Shown here one piece after another: positions 8,690 through 18,522 of a stretch of 64,000 nt of DNA. The DNA is taken from NCBI RefSeq assembly GCF_021390325.1, contig NZ_JAJUWU010000023.1, forward strand, positions 61,263-125,262, in the 5' to 3' direction. The DNA is from Jiella avicenniae (GTDB lineage: Bacteria; Pseudomonadota; Alphaproteobacteria; Rhizobiales; Rhizobiaceae). The translations under genes and the position numbers were made by a program. A model generated the notes under the pieces. It did not search any database. It was not told where the DNA came from and saw nothing but the letters and a program-made list of their open reading frames with translations. Positions within the stretch are counted from its first letter, which is position 1, and each line of letters opens with the position of its first letter.

Positions 8690-10117
8690 TCAAACCGCCG
8701 GCCACTGGTGATGCACCGCGCCGTCCTTGTCGAAGCGGTGGAACGTATGCGCGCCGAAGAGGTCGCGCTGGGCCTGGATGAGGTTGGCGGTGCCTCTCGC
8801 CCGGCGATAGTCGTCGAAATAGGCGAGCGCCGCCGACAGCGCCGGCACCGGAATGCCGCCGAGCGCCGCCTTGGCGACGACCCGGCGCAACGCCGCCTGG
8901 CCCTTGGCGACCCGGCCGACGAAATCCGGCGACTGCAGGATGTTCACCACCGTATGCCCCTTGTCGTAGGCCTTGGCGATGTCGTCGAGGAAGTGCGAGC
9001 GGATGATGCAGCCGGCCCGCCAGATCTCGGCGATGGTGCCGAGCGGCAGGTTCCAGCCGTTCTCCTCCGATGCCGCCGCCATGGCGGCATAGCCTTGCGC
9101 ATAGGCGATGATCTTCGCCGTCACCAGCGCCGACTCCAGCTCCGCAAGCCCCGCCTCGTCGGCGAAGAACTGCGCCTGGCCGGCCTCGACCTTGTCGTAG
9201 AGCCTGGCCGCATCCGCGCGCTCGGAACGGCGCGACGACAGCCCGCGCGCGGCGACGGCGGCCTCGAGCGTGGTCGCGCCGACCCCGAGCTTTTCCGCCT
9301 CGATCACTGCCCAGCGGCCGGTGCCCTTCTGGCCTGCCTCGTCGACGATCACCTCGACCATCGGCTTTTGCGTCTCGGGGTCCTTTTCGTCGAGATTCAC
9401 CGCGGTGATCTCGATCAGATAGGAGGCGAGTTCCCGGCTGTTCCAGTCGCGGAAGATCTCGGCCATCTTCGCCGGCTCGAGCTTCAGCCCGTCGCGCATG
9501 ATGCCGTAGATTTCGGCGATCATCTGCATGTCGGCATATTCGATGCCGTTGTGGATGGTCTTGACGAAATGCCCCGCCCCGTCCGGCCCGAGCCAGGCGA
9601 CGCAGGCCTCGCCCTCGTACTTCGCCGCGATCTTCGTCAGCACCGGCTCGATCAGCGGATAGGTTTCCTTGGCGCCGCCGACCATGATCGAGGGACCGTG
9701 GCGGGCGCCGAGCTCGCCGCCCGATACACCCATGCCGACGAATTTGAGGCCCGTGCCCTCGACCGCCTGCGACCGGCGGACGGTGTCGTTGAAGTCGGCA
9801 TTGCCGGCATCGACCATCACGTCGCCGGCTTCGAGCAGCGGCGCGATCTTCTTCATCTCGTCGTCGACCGGCTGGCCGGCCGGCACCATGAAGATCGCGA
9901 CGCGCGGCGTCTTCAGACTCTTGACGAAATCTTCGAGGCTCTCGGCCGGCACGATGTTTCCGGCGAGATCGGGATTGTCGTCGCGAACTGCGAAGGCCTT
10001 TTCCGGCGTCCGGTTCTGGACCGCGACCTTGAAGCCCTTCTCGGCGATGTTGAGGGCGAGATTGGCACCCATCACGCCCATTCCGATGACGCCGATATCG
10101 GCGGTTGCGTCGCTCAT
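8690..10117 (-). CDS. gnd: 6-phosphogluconate dehydrogenase, decarboxylating
   Basis: 475 aa, the usual length of the long form. The N-terminal Rossmann motif is IGVIGMGVMGANLALNIAEKG, and the family signature is present as VDEAGQKGTGRWAVIEA. It oxidatively decarboxylates 6-phosphogluconate to ribulose 5-phosphate with NAD(P)+ in the cytoplasm (oxidative pentose phosphate pathway). The ATG giving MSDATADIGVIG is chosen because a GAGGAGAC ribosome-binding site lies about 6 nt upstream. It is monocistronic here; gluconate kinase and permease genes at the far right of the window would feed this enzyme. Confidence 0.95.
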   Translation of the reverse strand: MSDATADIGVIGMGVMGANLALNIAEKGFKVAVQNRTPEKAFAVRDDNPDLAGNIVPAESLEDFVKSLKTPRVAIFMVPAGQPVDDEMKKIAPLLEAGDVMVDAGNADFNDTVRRSQAVEGTGLKFVGMGVSGGELGARHGPSIMVGGAKETYPLIEPVLTKIAAKYEGEACVAWLGPDGAGHFVKTIHNGIEYADMQMIAEIYGIMRDGLKLEPAKMAEIFRDWNSRELASYLIEITAVNLDEKDPETQKPMVEVIVDEAGQKGTGRWAVIEAEKLGVGATTLEAAVAARGLSSRRSERADAARLYDKVEAGQAQFFADEAGLAELESALVTAKIIAYAQGYAAMAAASEENGWNLPLGTIAEIWRAGCIIRSHFLDDIAKAYDKGHTVVNILQSPDFVGRVAKGQAALRRVVAKAALGGIPVPALSAALAYFDDYRRARGTANLIQAQRDLFGAHTFHRFDKDGAVHHQWPAV

Positions 10118-10204
10118 GATCAGTCTCCTCGGCCGCTTCCGGCCTTTCATGGTGCCTTTCGCGGCCTCGATGGGCGAAGGCGGAATCGGGTGCCGGCCGC
10201 CGGG

Positions 10205-10962
<758 letters not shown>

Positions 10963-10966
<4 letters not shown>

Positions 10967-11907
10967 GCCCGGTTCTCGACGAGATTGACGAAGATCTCTT
11001 CCAGGGTCGACTGCTTGGTGGAAATGTCGCGGAAGCGGATGCCCTCTTCGGCGAGGCGGCGCATCAGGCTGCCGATCCCGGTGCGCTCGGCATTGGTGTC
11101 GTAGGAATAGGTCAGCATCGACCCGTCGGGCGAAACGGAGAGATCGTAGTCGGAAAAGCCGGCGGGAACGCCGGAAAGCGGCTCCTGGAGATGCAGCGTC
11201 AGCTCCTTGTGGCCGAGCTTCCTCATCAGCTCGGCCTTTTCCTCGACGAGGATGAGTTCGCCCCGCGAGATGACGCCGATGCGGTCGGCCATCATCTCGG
11301 CTTCCTCGATGTAGTGGGTGGTCAGGATGATGGTGACGCCGGCCTCGCGCAGCTTGCGCACGACCTCCCACATCTCCCGGCGCAGCGCCACGTCGACGCC
11401 CGCCGTCGGCTCGTCGAGGAAGAGCAGCTCCGGCTCGTGCGACAGCGCCTTGGCGATGAGGACGCGCCGCTTCATGCCGCCCGACAGCGTCATGATCTTG
11501 TTGTCGCGCTTTTCCCAAAGCGACAGGTCGCGCAGCACCCGTTCGATGTGGGCGGGGTTCTTCGTCTTGCCGAACAGCCCGCGCGAAAAGGCGACCGTGT
11601 CCCGCACGGTTTCGAAGGCGTCGGTGGTCAGCTCCTGCGGCACCAGCCCGATCTTCGAGCGCGCCACCCGGTAGTCCCGGCCGATGTCGGCACCGTCGAC
11701 GGTGATTTCGCCGGACGACAGATTGACGATGCCGCAGATGATCGAGATCAGCGTCGTCTTGCCGGCCCCGTTCGGCCCGAGCAGGGCGAAGATCTCGCCG
11801 CGGGCGATTTCGAGGTCGATGGACTTCAGGGCCTGGAAGCCGCCCTCATAGGTCTTGGAGACACCCGAGACGGAAAGGATCGGCGACACGTCTTCTTCAA
11901 GCTGCAT
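10963..11907 (-). CDS. ABC-2 type exporter ATPase (YadG-like)
   Basis: 314 aa nucleotide-binding subunit. Walker A is GPNGAGKTT, the ABC signature is LSGGMKRR, and Walker [13 protein letters not shown] is followed by the [15 protein letters not shown]-loop. The roughly 90-residue C-terminal extension ending [14 protein letters not shown] is the usual tail of exporters of this class. The start [15 protein letters not shown] was chosen because residues encoded further upstream show no conservation. It is the first gene of a two-gene operon with the permease and is divergent from the zinc peptidase gene. Confidence 0.9.
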
Positions 11908-12322
11908 GGGACCAGACCGGCGGAAGTTTCGGTGCCGGGGGGACCGGCAATGGCCAACCGCCACATAGGCGGCAGTGCCTTCCGGGAAAGTGGAAGGACC
12001 CTCCGTTCGCAAGCCGGGAGCCCGCTCATGCGTCCCGGGGCGATCGCTCGCAGCCGGGCACGGGGTTCGCGATTGGCCCGATCACCCTCCTTGCGAGGGA
12101 GATCGAAGCGTCGCCGACGGCGCTTGCCTTCGGGAAAGTGCCCTGCGTTCCGTCCGCCCCGCTCGTCGCCCCCGCCACGACCATGCCTTCGAATCATGGC
12201 CGACGATCTTTTTCGTGGGAACGATGCCGCGGAGCGGGCGGCGCTCTACCTTCGCACCGGAAGAGACGGCTTTGCCGCGCACGCCATGGCGCGACGCGGC
12301 GCAACTTTCGGGATCGATCAGG
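11908..12322. other. intergenic region between divergent ABC exporter and YpfJ genes
   Basis: 415 nt without a convincing gene. It should hold the promoters for both divergent units, but no clear promoter hexamers stand out. A short hairpin (CCCTC/GAGGG) occurs near 12085. A frame from 12197 (MADDLFRGNDAAERAALYLR...) looks protein-like for about 45 codons but runs into the peptidase gene in another frame, so it is not called. Confidence 0.5.
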
Positions 12323-13213
12323 ATGCGGTGGCAAGGGCGGCGACAGTCGAGCAACATCGAAGACCGGCGTGGCGGTGGCGGGGGTTTCGGCGGCGGCGGC
12401 GGCGGGATGCGCATCCCGATCCGGGCCGGCGGCGGCGGCGGCATCGGGCTCATCATCATTGCCCTCGTCCTGTGGCTCGGCTTCGGCATCAACCCGCTGG
12501 CGCTGCTCGGGATGGACGACGGCAGCGGCGGCAGCTACCAGACCACCCAGCAGGGGCCGGGCGTCGAAGGCACCGCCGACCAGACCGACGACTTCGTCGC
12601 CACCGTTCTCGCCGAGACCGAGGACAGCTGGGGCCGCAGGTTCCAGGCGGCGGGCGAGACCTATCCGAAGCCGACGCTCGTCCTGTTCGACGACCAGGTC
12701 CGCTCGGCCTGCGGCACGGCCGGCGCGGCGGTCGGGCCGTTCTACTGCCCGAACGACCAGAAGCTCTATCTCGACCTCAACTTCTTCCGGCAGCTGAAGA
12801 ACCAGCTCGGCGCGCCCGGCGACTTCGCCCAGGCCTATGTCATCGCCCACGAGGTCGGCCACCACATCCAGAACCTCACGGGCGTCCTTCAGCGCACCAA
12901 CCGGCAGCGCCAGGGCGCCTCGCAGGCCGACGGCAACGCCATCTCGGTCCGGGTCGAGCTGCAGGCCGACTGCTATGCCGGCATCTGGGCCCACGACGCC
13001 AAGGGCAACGACATCGTCGAGCAAGGCGACATCGACGAGGCGCTGAACGCCGCCGGCCAGATCGGCGACGACACGCTGCAGCGCCGCGGCCAGGGCGTGG
13101 TGGTGCCGGACTCCTTCACCCACGGCACCTCCGCGCAGCGGCAGGAATGGTTCCGGAGGGGTTACGACAGCGGCAAAGTCGCGGCCTGCGACACCTTCGG
13201 CGGGGGGATCTGA
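12323..13213 (+). CDS. ypfJ: neutral zinc metallopeptidase, YpfJ family
   Basis: 296 aa, close to the 287 aa of E. coli YpfJ, and starting with the same kind of leader (MRWQGRRQSSNIEDRR). A glycine-rich cytoplasmic linker (residues 17-38) leads to one transmembrane helix (IGLIIIALVLWLGFGI). The soluble domain has the zinc-peptidase motif HEVGHH and a downstream ELQADCYAG whose Asp/Glu is the probable third ligand. It is predicted to be membrane-anchored with the peptidase domain in the periplasm. The physiological substrate is unknown for the family. Confidence 0.9.
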   Translation: MRWQGRRQSSNIEDRRGGGGGFGGGGGGMRIPIRAGGGGGIGLIIIALVLWLGFGINPLALLGMDDGSGGSYQTTQQGPGVEGTADQTDDFVATVLAETEDSWGRRFQAAGETYPKPTLVLFDDQVRSACGTAGAAVGPFYCPNDQKLYLDLNFFRQLKNQLGAPGDFAQAYVIAHEVGHHIQNLTGVLQRTNRQRQGASQADGNAISVRVELQADCYAGIWAHDAKGNDIVEQGDIDEALNAAGQIGDDTLQRRGQGVVVPDSFTHGTSAQRQEWFRRGYDSGKVAACDTFGGGI

Positions 13214-13265
13214 GGGGCGGGCTCCCGGCAACCCCGTCCGTAGAGCGACGCATCACGGAAGGACG

Positions 13266-13643
13266 ATGACCGGTCTCGACAAATTCAGACGCCGCACAGC
13301 CAGCGAATTGCGAGCCAGCCAAACGGACTGGGAGCGGAAGCTCTGGCGGCATCTGGAGAGGATACCGGTCGACGGAACGCACTTCCGCCGTCAGGTTCCA
13401 CTCGGGCCATACATCGTCGATTTTGCTTCTCACCGCTTGAAGCTAGTCATCGAGATCGATGGCGCGCAGCACGGACATCCGGCTCACGCGCGGGCGGATT
13501 TCGAGAGAGATCGTTGGCTGGAATCCCAAGGCTACCGCGTCCTGCGCTTTTGGAACGACGACGTCCGATTCGAGCTGAACGCAGTCCTGGATACGATCTT
13601 TGCCGCTGTCGAGGAGCGTCGGAGCATGGTTCGTCGGGACTAA
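13266..13643 (+). CDS. DUF559 (Vsr/MutH-like endonuclease-fold) protein
   Basis: 125 aa. Typical DUF559 segments occur in order: ERKLWRHLE, FRRQVPLGPYIVDF, LVIEIDGAQH and RVLRFWNDDV. The family has a restriction-endonuclease-like fold with D and E(x)D-type residues (IVDF...EIDG) that could bind metal; a nuclease role is suggested but not proven in general. It is monocistronic, between the peptidase gene and a repeat cluster. Its codon third positions are visibly less G/C-biased than those of its neighbours, which hints at relatively recent acquisition. Confidence 0.85.
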   Translation: MTGLDKFRRRTASELRASQTDWERKLWRHLERIPVDGTHFRRQVPLGPYIVDFASHRLKLVIEIDGAQHGHPAHARADFERDRWLESQGYRVLRFWNDDVRFELNAVLDTIFAAVEERRSMVRRD

Positions 13644-13650
13644 CGCCAGC

Positions 13651-13768
13651 CCTCACCTCCCCCTGCGTGGGAAGGTCGCCGCGAAGCGGCGGGTGGGGGG
13701 CGGCGGCACCGTTTCACCCCACCCCGGCGCTGACGCGCAGACCCTCCCCATTCCGAGGACAGTGAGAC
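13651..13768. repeat. palindromic intergenic element, copy 1 (upstream of glyS)
   Basis: Starts CCTCACCTCCCCCTGCGTGG and runs through a Gly/Pro-like G-run and a CCCCACCCCGGCGCTGACGCG core. The first roughly 100 bp match the second copy at 13883-13999 with only a couple of differences; the distal end is degenerate. The whole unit is an imperfect palindrome (C-rich left arm, G-rich right arm), as in rhizobial intergenic palindromic elements. Confidence 0.8.
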
Positions 13769-13882
13769 CCGCAGTGGCTCTTACGGTGCGGATCAAGACG
13801 TCAGATCCGCCACCGATCCTTGACACGACCCTTGGCCTGGCCGAAGAGCGGCGGCACATGATGCGCGGCGGCCGACGCTCCG

Positions 13883-13999
13883 CCTCACCTCCCCCTGCGT
13901 GGGGAGGTCGCCGCGAAGCGGCGGGTGGGGGGCGGCGGCACCGTTTCACCCCACCCCGGCGCTGACGCGCCGACCCTCCCCATCGAGGGGAGGGTGAGG
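13883..13999. repeat. palindromic intergenic element, copy 2, abutting glyS
   Basis: Complete copy: left end CCTCACCTCCCCCTGCGTGG pairs with right end CCCCATCGAGGGGAGGGTGAGG as an imperfect terminal inverted repeat. The G-rich right end (GGGAGGGTGAGG) stops 12 nt before the glyS ATG, so the element may supply or influence the ribosome-binding region. It is a direct repeat of copy 1, about 115 nt upstream. Confidence 0.85.
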
Positions 14000-14011
14000 A
14001 CCGTCGAGACC

Positions 14012-16426
14012 ATGCCCGACCTTCTGCTCGAACTCCGCTCCGAGGAAATTCCCGCCCGCATGCAGCGCAAGGCGGCGGGGGACCTGAAAAAGCTCGTCAC
14101 CGACGCGCTCGTCGAGGCGGGGCTGACCTATGAGGGCGCCCGCGAATACTGGACGCCGCGGAGGCTGACCCTCGACGTCAGAGGGGTCGACGCCCGTTCG
14201 AAGGACGTCGTCGAAGAGCGCAAGGGCCCGCGCACCGATGCGCCGCCGAAGGCCATCGAGGGGTTTTTACGCGGCGCGGGGCTCGCCTCGATCGAGGCGG
14301 CGAGCGTCCAGTCCGACCCGAAGAAGGGCGACTTCTACGTCGCGACCATCCGCAAGCCCGGCCGGGCGGCCGAAGAGATCATCGCCGAGGCGATGCCGAA
14401 GATCCTGCGCGACTTTCCCTGGCCGAAATCGATGCGGTGGGGCGCCGCCTCGACCGAGCCCGGCTCGCTACGCTGGGTGCGGCCGCTGCAGTCGATCCTC
14501 TGCACCTTCGGGCCGGAGACCGAAGAGCCGGTGGTCGTCGATTTCGAGGTCGGCGGCATCCGGGCCTCCAACATGACCGCCGGCCACCGTTTCCACGCGC
14601 CGGAACCGTTCAGGGTCCGCCGCTTCGACGACTATGCGGCGAACCTCGAAAGGGCCTTCGTCGTCCTCGACGCCGAGCGGCGCAAGGACATCATCCGCCA
14701 CGACGCCGAAAACCTCGCCTTCGCCAAGGGGCTCGAGGTGGTGCCCGACGAGGGGCTCTTGGAGGAGGTCTCCGGCCTCGTCGAATGGCCGGTGACGCTG
14801 ATGGGCGCCTTCGAGGAGGAGTTCCTGCAGATCCCGCCGGAGGTGATCCAGCTCACCATCAAGGCCAACCAGAAGTGCTTCGTCACGAGGCGGCAGGGCA
14901 GCGCGGAAAACGGGCCGCAGGCCCGCAAGGCCGAACGGCCGTCGCCCGGTCAGGGGGCCCCCGCGGAGCCGTCTGCTCAGCAGATCGGCGCGAGCGAAAG
15001 AGCGACCCTATCGAACGACTTCCTGCTGGTCTCCAACATCGCCGCCAGCGACCACGGCGCCGAGATCGCCCGCGGCAACGGCAAGGTGGTGCGGGCCCGG
15101 CTGTCGGACGCCCTTTACTTCTGGCAGACCGACCAGGCCGACCTGCCGGACGTCGACAGCCTGAAACCCTCGGCCGAAAAGCTCGGGCTGACCCTGTCCA
15201 AGCCGCTCGACCAGCGGATGGCGAAGCTCGACGCCCTCGGCGTGACGTTCCACGCCAGGCTCGGCACGCAAGGCGAGCGGGTGGAGCGGATCGCCGCGCT
15301 CGCCGAGACGATCGCCGCGACCGTCTATCCGGACGGCGCGGAACTCGGCGGCGGAACGGTCTCGGCCGAAGACCTGAAGCGTCACGTGAAACGCGCCGCG
15401 CTGCTGGCCAAGGCCGACCTCACCACCGAGGCGGTCGGCGAATTCCCGGAGCTGCAGGGCCTGATGGGCCGCTATTATGCAGCGCTGCAGGGCGAGCATC
15501 CCTCCGTCCAGGCCGCGATCGAGGAGCACTACAAGCCCCTCGGCCCCGGCGATCAGGTGCCGACCGACCCGGTGGCGATCTGCGTCTCGCTGGCCGACAA
15601 GCTCGACATGCTGGTCGGCTTCTGGGCGATCGACGAGAAGCCGACGGGGAGCAAGGATCCGTATGCGCTGAGAAGAGCGGCGCTTGGGGTGATCCGCGTG
15701 GTGCTGGAGAGGGGGCTGACGCTGCGGCTCGGCAGGTTCACACCGGCCGGTGACCTCCTCGCCTTCTTCCACGACCGGCTGAAGGTGCAGCTCCGCGATT
15801 CCGGCGCGCGGCACGATCTCGTCGACGCGGTTCTTTCAGGGGGCGCGACGGCCGACGCGCCGATCTTCCCCCTTGAGGGGGAGATGCCTGGCAAGGCAGA
15901 GGGGGGTGCCTCGGCGCCGACTCCTGATGACGCCGCGCCCGGAACACCCCTCTCTGGGCTGCCGCCCATCTCCCCCGCAAGGGGGGAGATCCGCCAATCT
16001 CAGAACGACGACCTCCTCGACGTCACCCGCCGGGTCGAGGCGCTCGGCGCCTTCCTCGCCACCGATGACGGCGCAAACCTTCTCTCCGGCTACCGCCGCG
16101 CGGCGAACATCCTCGCCGCCGAGGAGAAGAAGGGCACCGCCATCGCGGAAAGCGTCGATCTTTCCCGCCTCGCCGAACCGGAGGAGAAGCTGCTCGCCGG
16201 CGCCATCGACCGGGCCGAGATCGAACTCGCCGACGCGCTGCAGACGGCGAACTACCAGCAGGCGATGGCGGGTCTCGCCAGGCTCCGCCTGCCGGTCGAC
16301 GCCTTCTTCGACAAGGTTCTGGTGAATGCCGAGGACGAGGCCGTGCGGGCGAACCGCCTCGCGCTCCTGTCGCGCATCCGCGCCGCCTGCGGCCAGGTGG
16401 CCGATTTTTCGCGTATCGCGGGGTGA
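14012..16426 (+). CDS. glyS: glycyl-tRNA synthetase beta subunit with two in-frame insertions
   Basis: 804 aa, against 689 aa in E. coli. The amino end ([20 protein letters not shown]) and segments such as [49 protein letters not shown] and [18 protein letters not shown] are clear GlyS. It charges tRNA-Gly as part of the alpha2beta2 enzyme. Two extra stretches interrupt conserved sequence: about residues 296-331 (after [12 protein letters not shown], before [13 protein letters not shown]) and about 608-660 (after DLVDAVLS, before [15 protein letters not shown]). Both are encoded by palindromic DNA repeats and keep the frame open. No glyQ lies in the window. Confidence 0.93.
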   Translation: MPDLLLELRSEEIPARMQRKAAGDLKKLVTDALVEAGLTYEGAREYWTPRRLTLDVRGVDARSKDVVEERKGPRTDAPPKAIEGFLRGAGLASIEAASVQSDPKKGDFYVATIRKPGRAAEEIIAEAMPKILRDFPWPKSMRWGAASTEPGSLRWVRPLQSILCTFGPETEEPVVVDFEVGGIRASNMTAGHRFHAPEPFRVRRFDDYAANLERAFVVLDAERRKDIIRHDAENLAFAKGLEVVPDEGLLEEVSGLVEWPVTLMGAFEEEFLQIPPEVIQLTIKANQKCFVTRRQGSAENGPQARKAERPSPGQGAPAEPSAQQIGASERATLSNDFLLVSNIAASDHGAEIARGNGKVVRARLSDALYFWQTDQADLPDVDSLKPSAEKLGLTLSKPLDQRMAKLDALGVTFHARLGTQGERVERIAALAETIAATVYPDGAELGGGTVSAEDLKRHVKRAALLAKADLTTEAVGEFPELQGLMGRYYAALQGEHPSVQAAIEEHYKPLGPGDQVPTDPVAICVSLADKLDMLVGFWAIDEKPTGSKDPYALRRAALGVIRVVLERGLTLRLGRFTPAGDLLAFFHDRLKVQLRDSGARHDLVDAVLSGGATADAPIFPLEGEMPGKAEGGASAPTPDDAAPGTPLSGLPPISPARGEIRQSQNDDLLDVTRRVEALGAFLATDDGANLLSGYRRAANILAAEEKKGTAIAESVDLSRLAEPEEKLLAGAIDRAEIELADALQTANYQQAMAGLARLRLPVDAFFDKVLVNAEDEAVRANRLALLSRIRAACGQVADFSRIAG
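14906..15005. repeat. palindrome-mosaic element inside glyS (insertion 1)
   Basis: A run of small perfect hairpins: CGGGCC/GGCCCG (14911-14925), GGCCG/CGGCC (14929-14940), a self-complementary GGGGGCCCCC (14953-14962) and TCTGCT/AGCAGA (14972-14984) flanked by GCCG/CGGC. It is translated as a Pro/Ala/Gln-rich segment not expected in GlyS. Boundaries are approximate. Confidence 0.75.
15863..15990. repeat. palindromic element inside glyS (insertion 2)
   Basis: The two ends are inverted copies of each other: the left ATCTTCCCCCTTGAGGGGGA and the reverse complement of the right end differ at about two or three positions over 24 bp, and the inner arms (GGCAAGGCAGAGGGGGGTG against CACCCCTCTCTGGGCTGCC) also pair. 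It is translated in frame as a Gly/Pro/Ala-rich segment ([18 protein letters not shown]...). The layout resembles the elements upstream of glyS, but the sequence is a different family. Confidence 0.85.
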
Positions 16427-16906
16427 GCCGCACCACAGATCGGGCGTTTTGCCGCAGGGAACGTCTCGATGGCCGGCTGCTCCGGCCATCGGCGCGGCTT
16501 GCAAGGGAACCTGACAGGCCGAGCCGTCGGCATTCTTCGCCCCCGGACGGTGCGCCGGGCGCGAAGCTGAATCGAGGCTGAATCCCCGAAACCGTCGCAG
16601 AGGCCCGCGTCCCGGCCTTCACCGAACGCTCACCAGATCGCTTCTTTCCCCGTTAACCCTTTGACGAGACTCGTCTGCCCAATTTGCATCAAATTTGCCA
16701 TTCTCCGCATTGATGGAGCGGGACCGGCGCAACACGGGCTCACGAAACGGCCACTTGTAACAATTCGTGAAGGGTCGCGCCCGGAACCTGCCTAATTTGC
16801 AGGGGAAAAGGGCAGTGCCGACACGGGAAGCGGAGGCTGCGGCCTCGGGGATACGCTTCCGGAATGAAATAAATCGCTCGAGCGACTTCGAGGGGGCTTC
16901 GAAGAC
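16427..16906. other. 480-nt gap between glyS and the muramidase gene
   Basis: Holds the glyS 3' hairpin (16467-16491), then an unusually AT-rich stretch around 16660-16800 (TTGACG at 16661; repeated AATTTGC words near 16681, 16692 and 16793) that probably contains the muramidase promoter. No coding frame with normal codon bias was seen. Confidence 0.5.
16467..16491 (+). terminator. hairpin downstream of glyS
   Basis: A 10-bp perfect stem, CGATGGCCGG / CCGGCCATCG, with loop CTGCT, 41 nt after the glyS stop. No T tract follows, so it is a candidate transcript-end structure only. Confidence 0.45.
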
Positions 16907-18403
16907 ATGAGACACCAGGGCGCTGCTCTTGCAGCCGCGATGAATCTCGCGCTGCTGTTGGCATACGGGTTCGTATTGGCGAGCGCCGCGCCGGCAGCCG
17001 CGGCTTGGAACGAGCCCTGGAAGTCGGCCGACAAGGCCCTCGTCATCGACGCCTACGAGTTCAATCCGATCGACTGGAACGAGCTCGCCTCCGACGAGCG
17101 GATCGCCGGCTTCATCAACAAGGCCTCGGACGGCCTGGCGCCGGATTGGAACTGCAACGGCCTGAAGGACGACGACCAGAAGCTCTGCAAGAACCGCTGG
17201 TGGAAATACTCCGTCACCAAGGAACTCTTCCAGACGCGCCGGCAGATGGCGAAGATGAAGGGGCTGCTGTGGGGCGCCTATCATCTCGGCCGCCCCGGCA
17301 ATCCGCGCGCCCAGGCCGACCACTTCGTCGATTTCGCCGAGCCGGCGGCGGACGATCTCATCGCCCTCGACATCGAGGACAACAACGACGACTGGATGAG
17401 CCTGTCCGACGCGGAGATCTTCGCCGACCAGATCAAGATCCGCACCGGCCGCTATCCCGTCCTCTACACCAACGGCTCGACGGCGAAATACATCGCCGAC
17501 AACGCCGCCGACTATCCGCTGCTGGCGCGCCTGCCGCTCTGGTATGCCCGCTATCGCGACGACATCACCGGCAAGTTCCCGACCGACAACTGGTCGTCCT
17601 ACGCCCTGTGGCAGTTCTCCTCGATGCACAATTGCAACGAGCGCTCCTGTCCCTACCGCGTCAAGGGCGCCAAGACCGACATCGACGTCAACGTTTCGAC
17701 CTACGACGTCGCGGGGCTCCAAAAGGCCTGGCCCTTCTCCGAGCTGAGCGAAAAACCGGGCAGCGGCAATGCCGGCGAGCTGATCGCCTCGGTCTCCGAC
17801 GATACCAAGACCAAGGTCGCCGCCGCCGTGAAGCTCGGCAAGAAGGCGCCCGCCGAGCCGGCCCCCGGGGGCGCGCTCGTCGCCGCCTACGGCCCGTCCG
17901 AGCACCACGCCGCGATCGATCCGCTGAAGATGCTGACCTCGCTCGCCAAGGACGAGAAGCACGAGGCGGCCCAAGGCGGGGCCGCGGCCGACAGGATCGC
18001 GGACGCCGCCGAGACGCCGCAGGCGTCCTCGCCGACGAACGCGGAAGAGCCCGCCGCGCCGAACGTCAATTCCTTCCGGCAGGCCGTCTCGCTCGCCGCC
18101 AAGGGCCTCGACCGGCTGATCGCGCCGCCGGCCGAAGCGGCGGTTCTGCCCGAGCCGCGTTCGGCCGATCAGGGCGAGCGCGCCGAGGGCGAAGTGCAGC
18201 GCTCCAACGTCATGAAGATCCTCGCCTCGGCGGACGCCGAGCGCCGCGCCAACGCGCTGCCCATGCCGGCGCGCGTCCTGTCGCAGCTTGGTGCCGACCG
18301 GTCCGATCGCGGCGGCCGCGTCCGCCGGGCGGCGGCCGATCACCTCGCGGCCCTCGGTCCCGTCGACCGGCGGATCTTCGGCGCCTTCGAAGCGACGCGC
18401 TGA
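16907..18403 (+). CDS. secreted GH25 family muramidase (lysozyme) with long C-terminal extension
   Basis: 498 aa with a signal peptide (cleavage near residue 33, APAAAA). The GH25 domain spans roughly 43-250: VIDAYEFNPIDW corresponds to the conserved first strand Asp, and LIALDIEDN (Asp155, Glu157) to the catalytic DxE. RTGRYPVLYTNG and LPLWYARY are further family landmarks. GH25 enzymes cleave the MurNAc-GlcNAc bond of peptidoglycan. Residues about 255-498 form an Ala/Pro/Glu-rich tail without a recognised domain. It acts in the periplasm or outside the cell, for example in wall remodelling. It is monocistronic after an AT-rich upstream region. Confidence 0.85.
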   Translation: MRHQGAALAAAMNLALLLAYGFVLASAAPAAAAWNEPWKSADKALVIDAYEFNPIDWNELASDERIAGFINKASDGLAPDWNCNGLKDDDQKLCKNRWWKYSVTKELFQTRRQMAKMKGLLWGAYHLGRPGNPRAQADHFVDFAEPAADDLIALDIEDNNDDWMSLSDAEIFADQIKIRTGRYPVLYTNGSTAKYIADNAADYPLLARLPLWYARYRDDITGKFPTDNWSSYALWQFSSMHNCNERSCPYRVKGAKTDIDVNVSTYDVAGLQKAWPFSELSEKPGSGNAGELIASVSDDTKTKVAAAVKLGKKAPAEPAPGGALVAAYGPSEHHAAIDPLKMLTSLAKDEKHEAAQGGAAADRIADAAETPQASSPTNAEEPAAPNVNSFRQAVSLAAKGLDRLIAPPAEAAVLPEPRSADQGERAEGEVQRSNVMKILASADAERRANALPMPARVLSQLGADRSDRGGRVRRAAADHLAALGPVDRRIFGAFEATR

Positions 18404-18522
18404 GACGGGCCGGCCGCCCGCTGCTTGCCGGCGGCCGATTTCCGGCATCTTCCGGCGGAGCCGAGCCGTCGGATCGAAAAGACGCCTTTCCTTCCGCCGC
18501 CGGGTCTGCGATCGAAGCGGCC

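Noticed and set aside
12197..12400. Protein-like frame starting MADDLFRGNDAAERAALY upstream of the YpfJ gene
   Set aside because: It has a plausible first 45 codons but then overlaps the peptidase gene out of frame and becomes Arg-rich. No ribosome-binding site was seen.
13651..13999. CRISPR-like direct repeats
   Set aside because: Only two copies of about 115 bp with internal palindromes and no regular spacers; they are intergenic palindromic elements.
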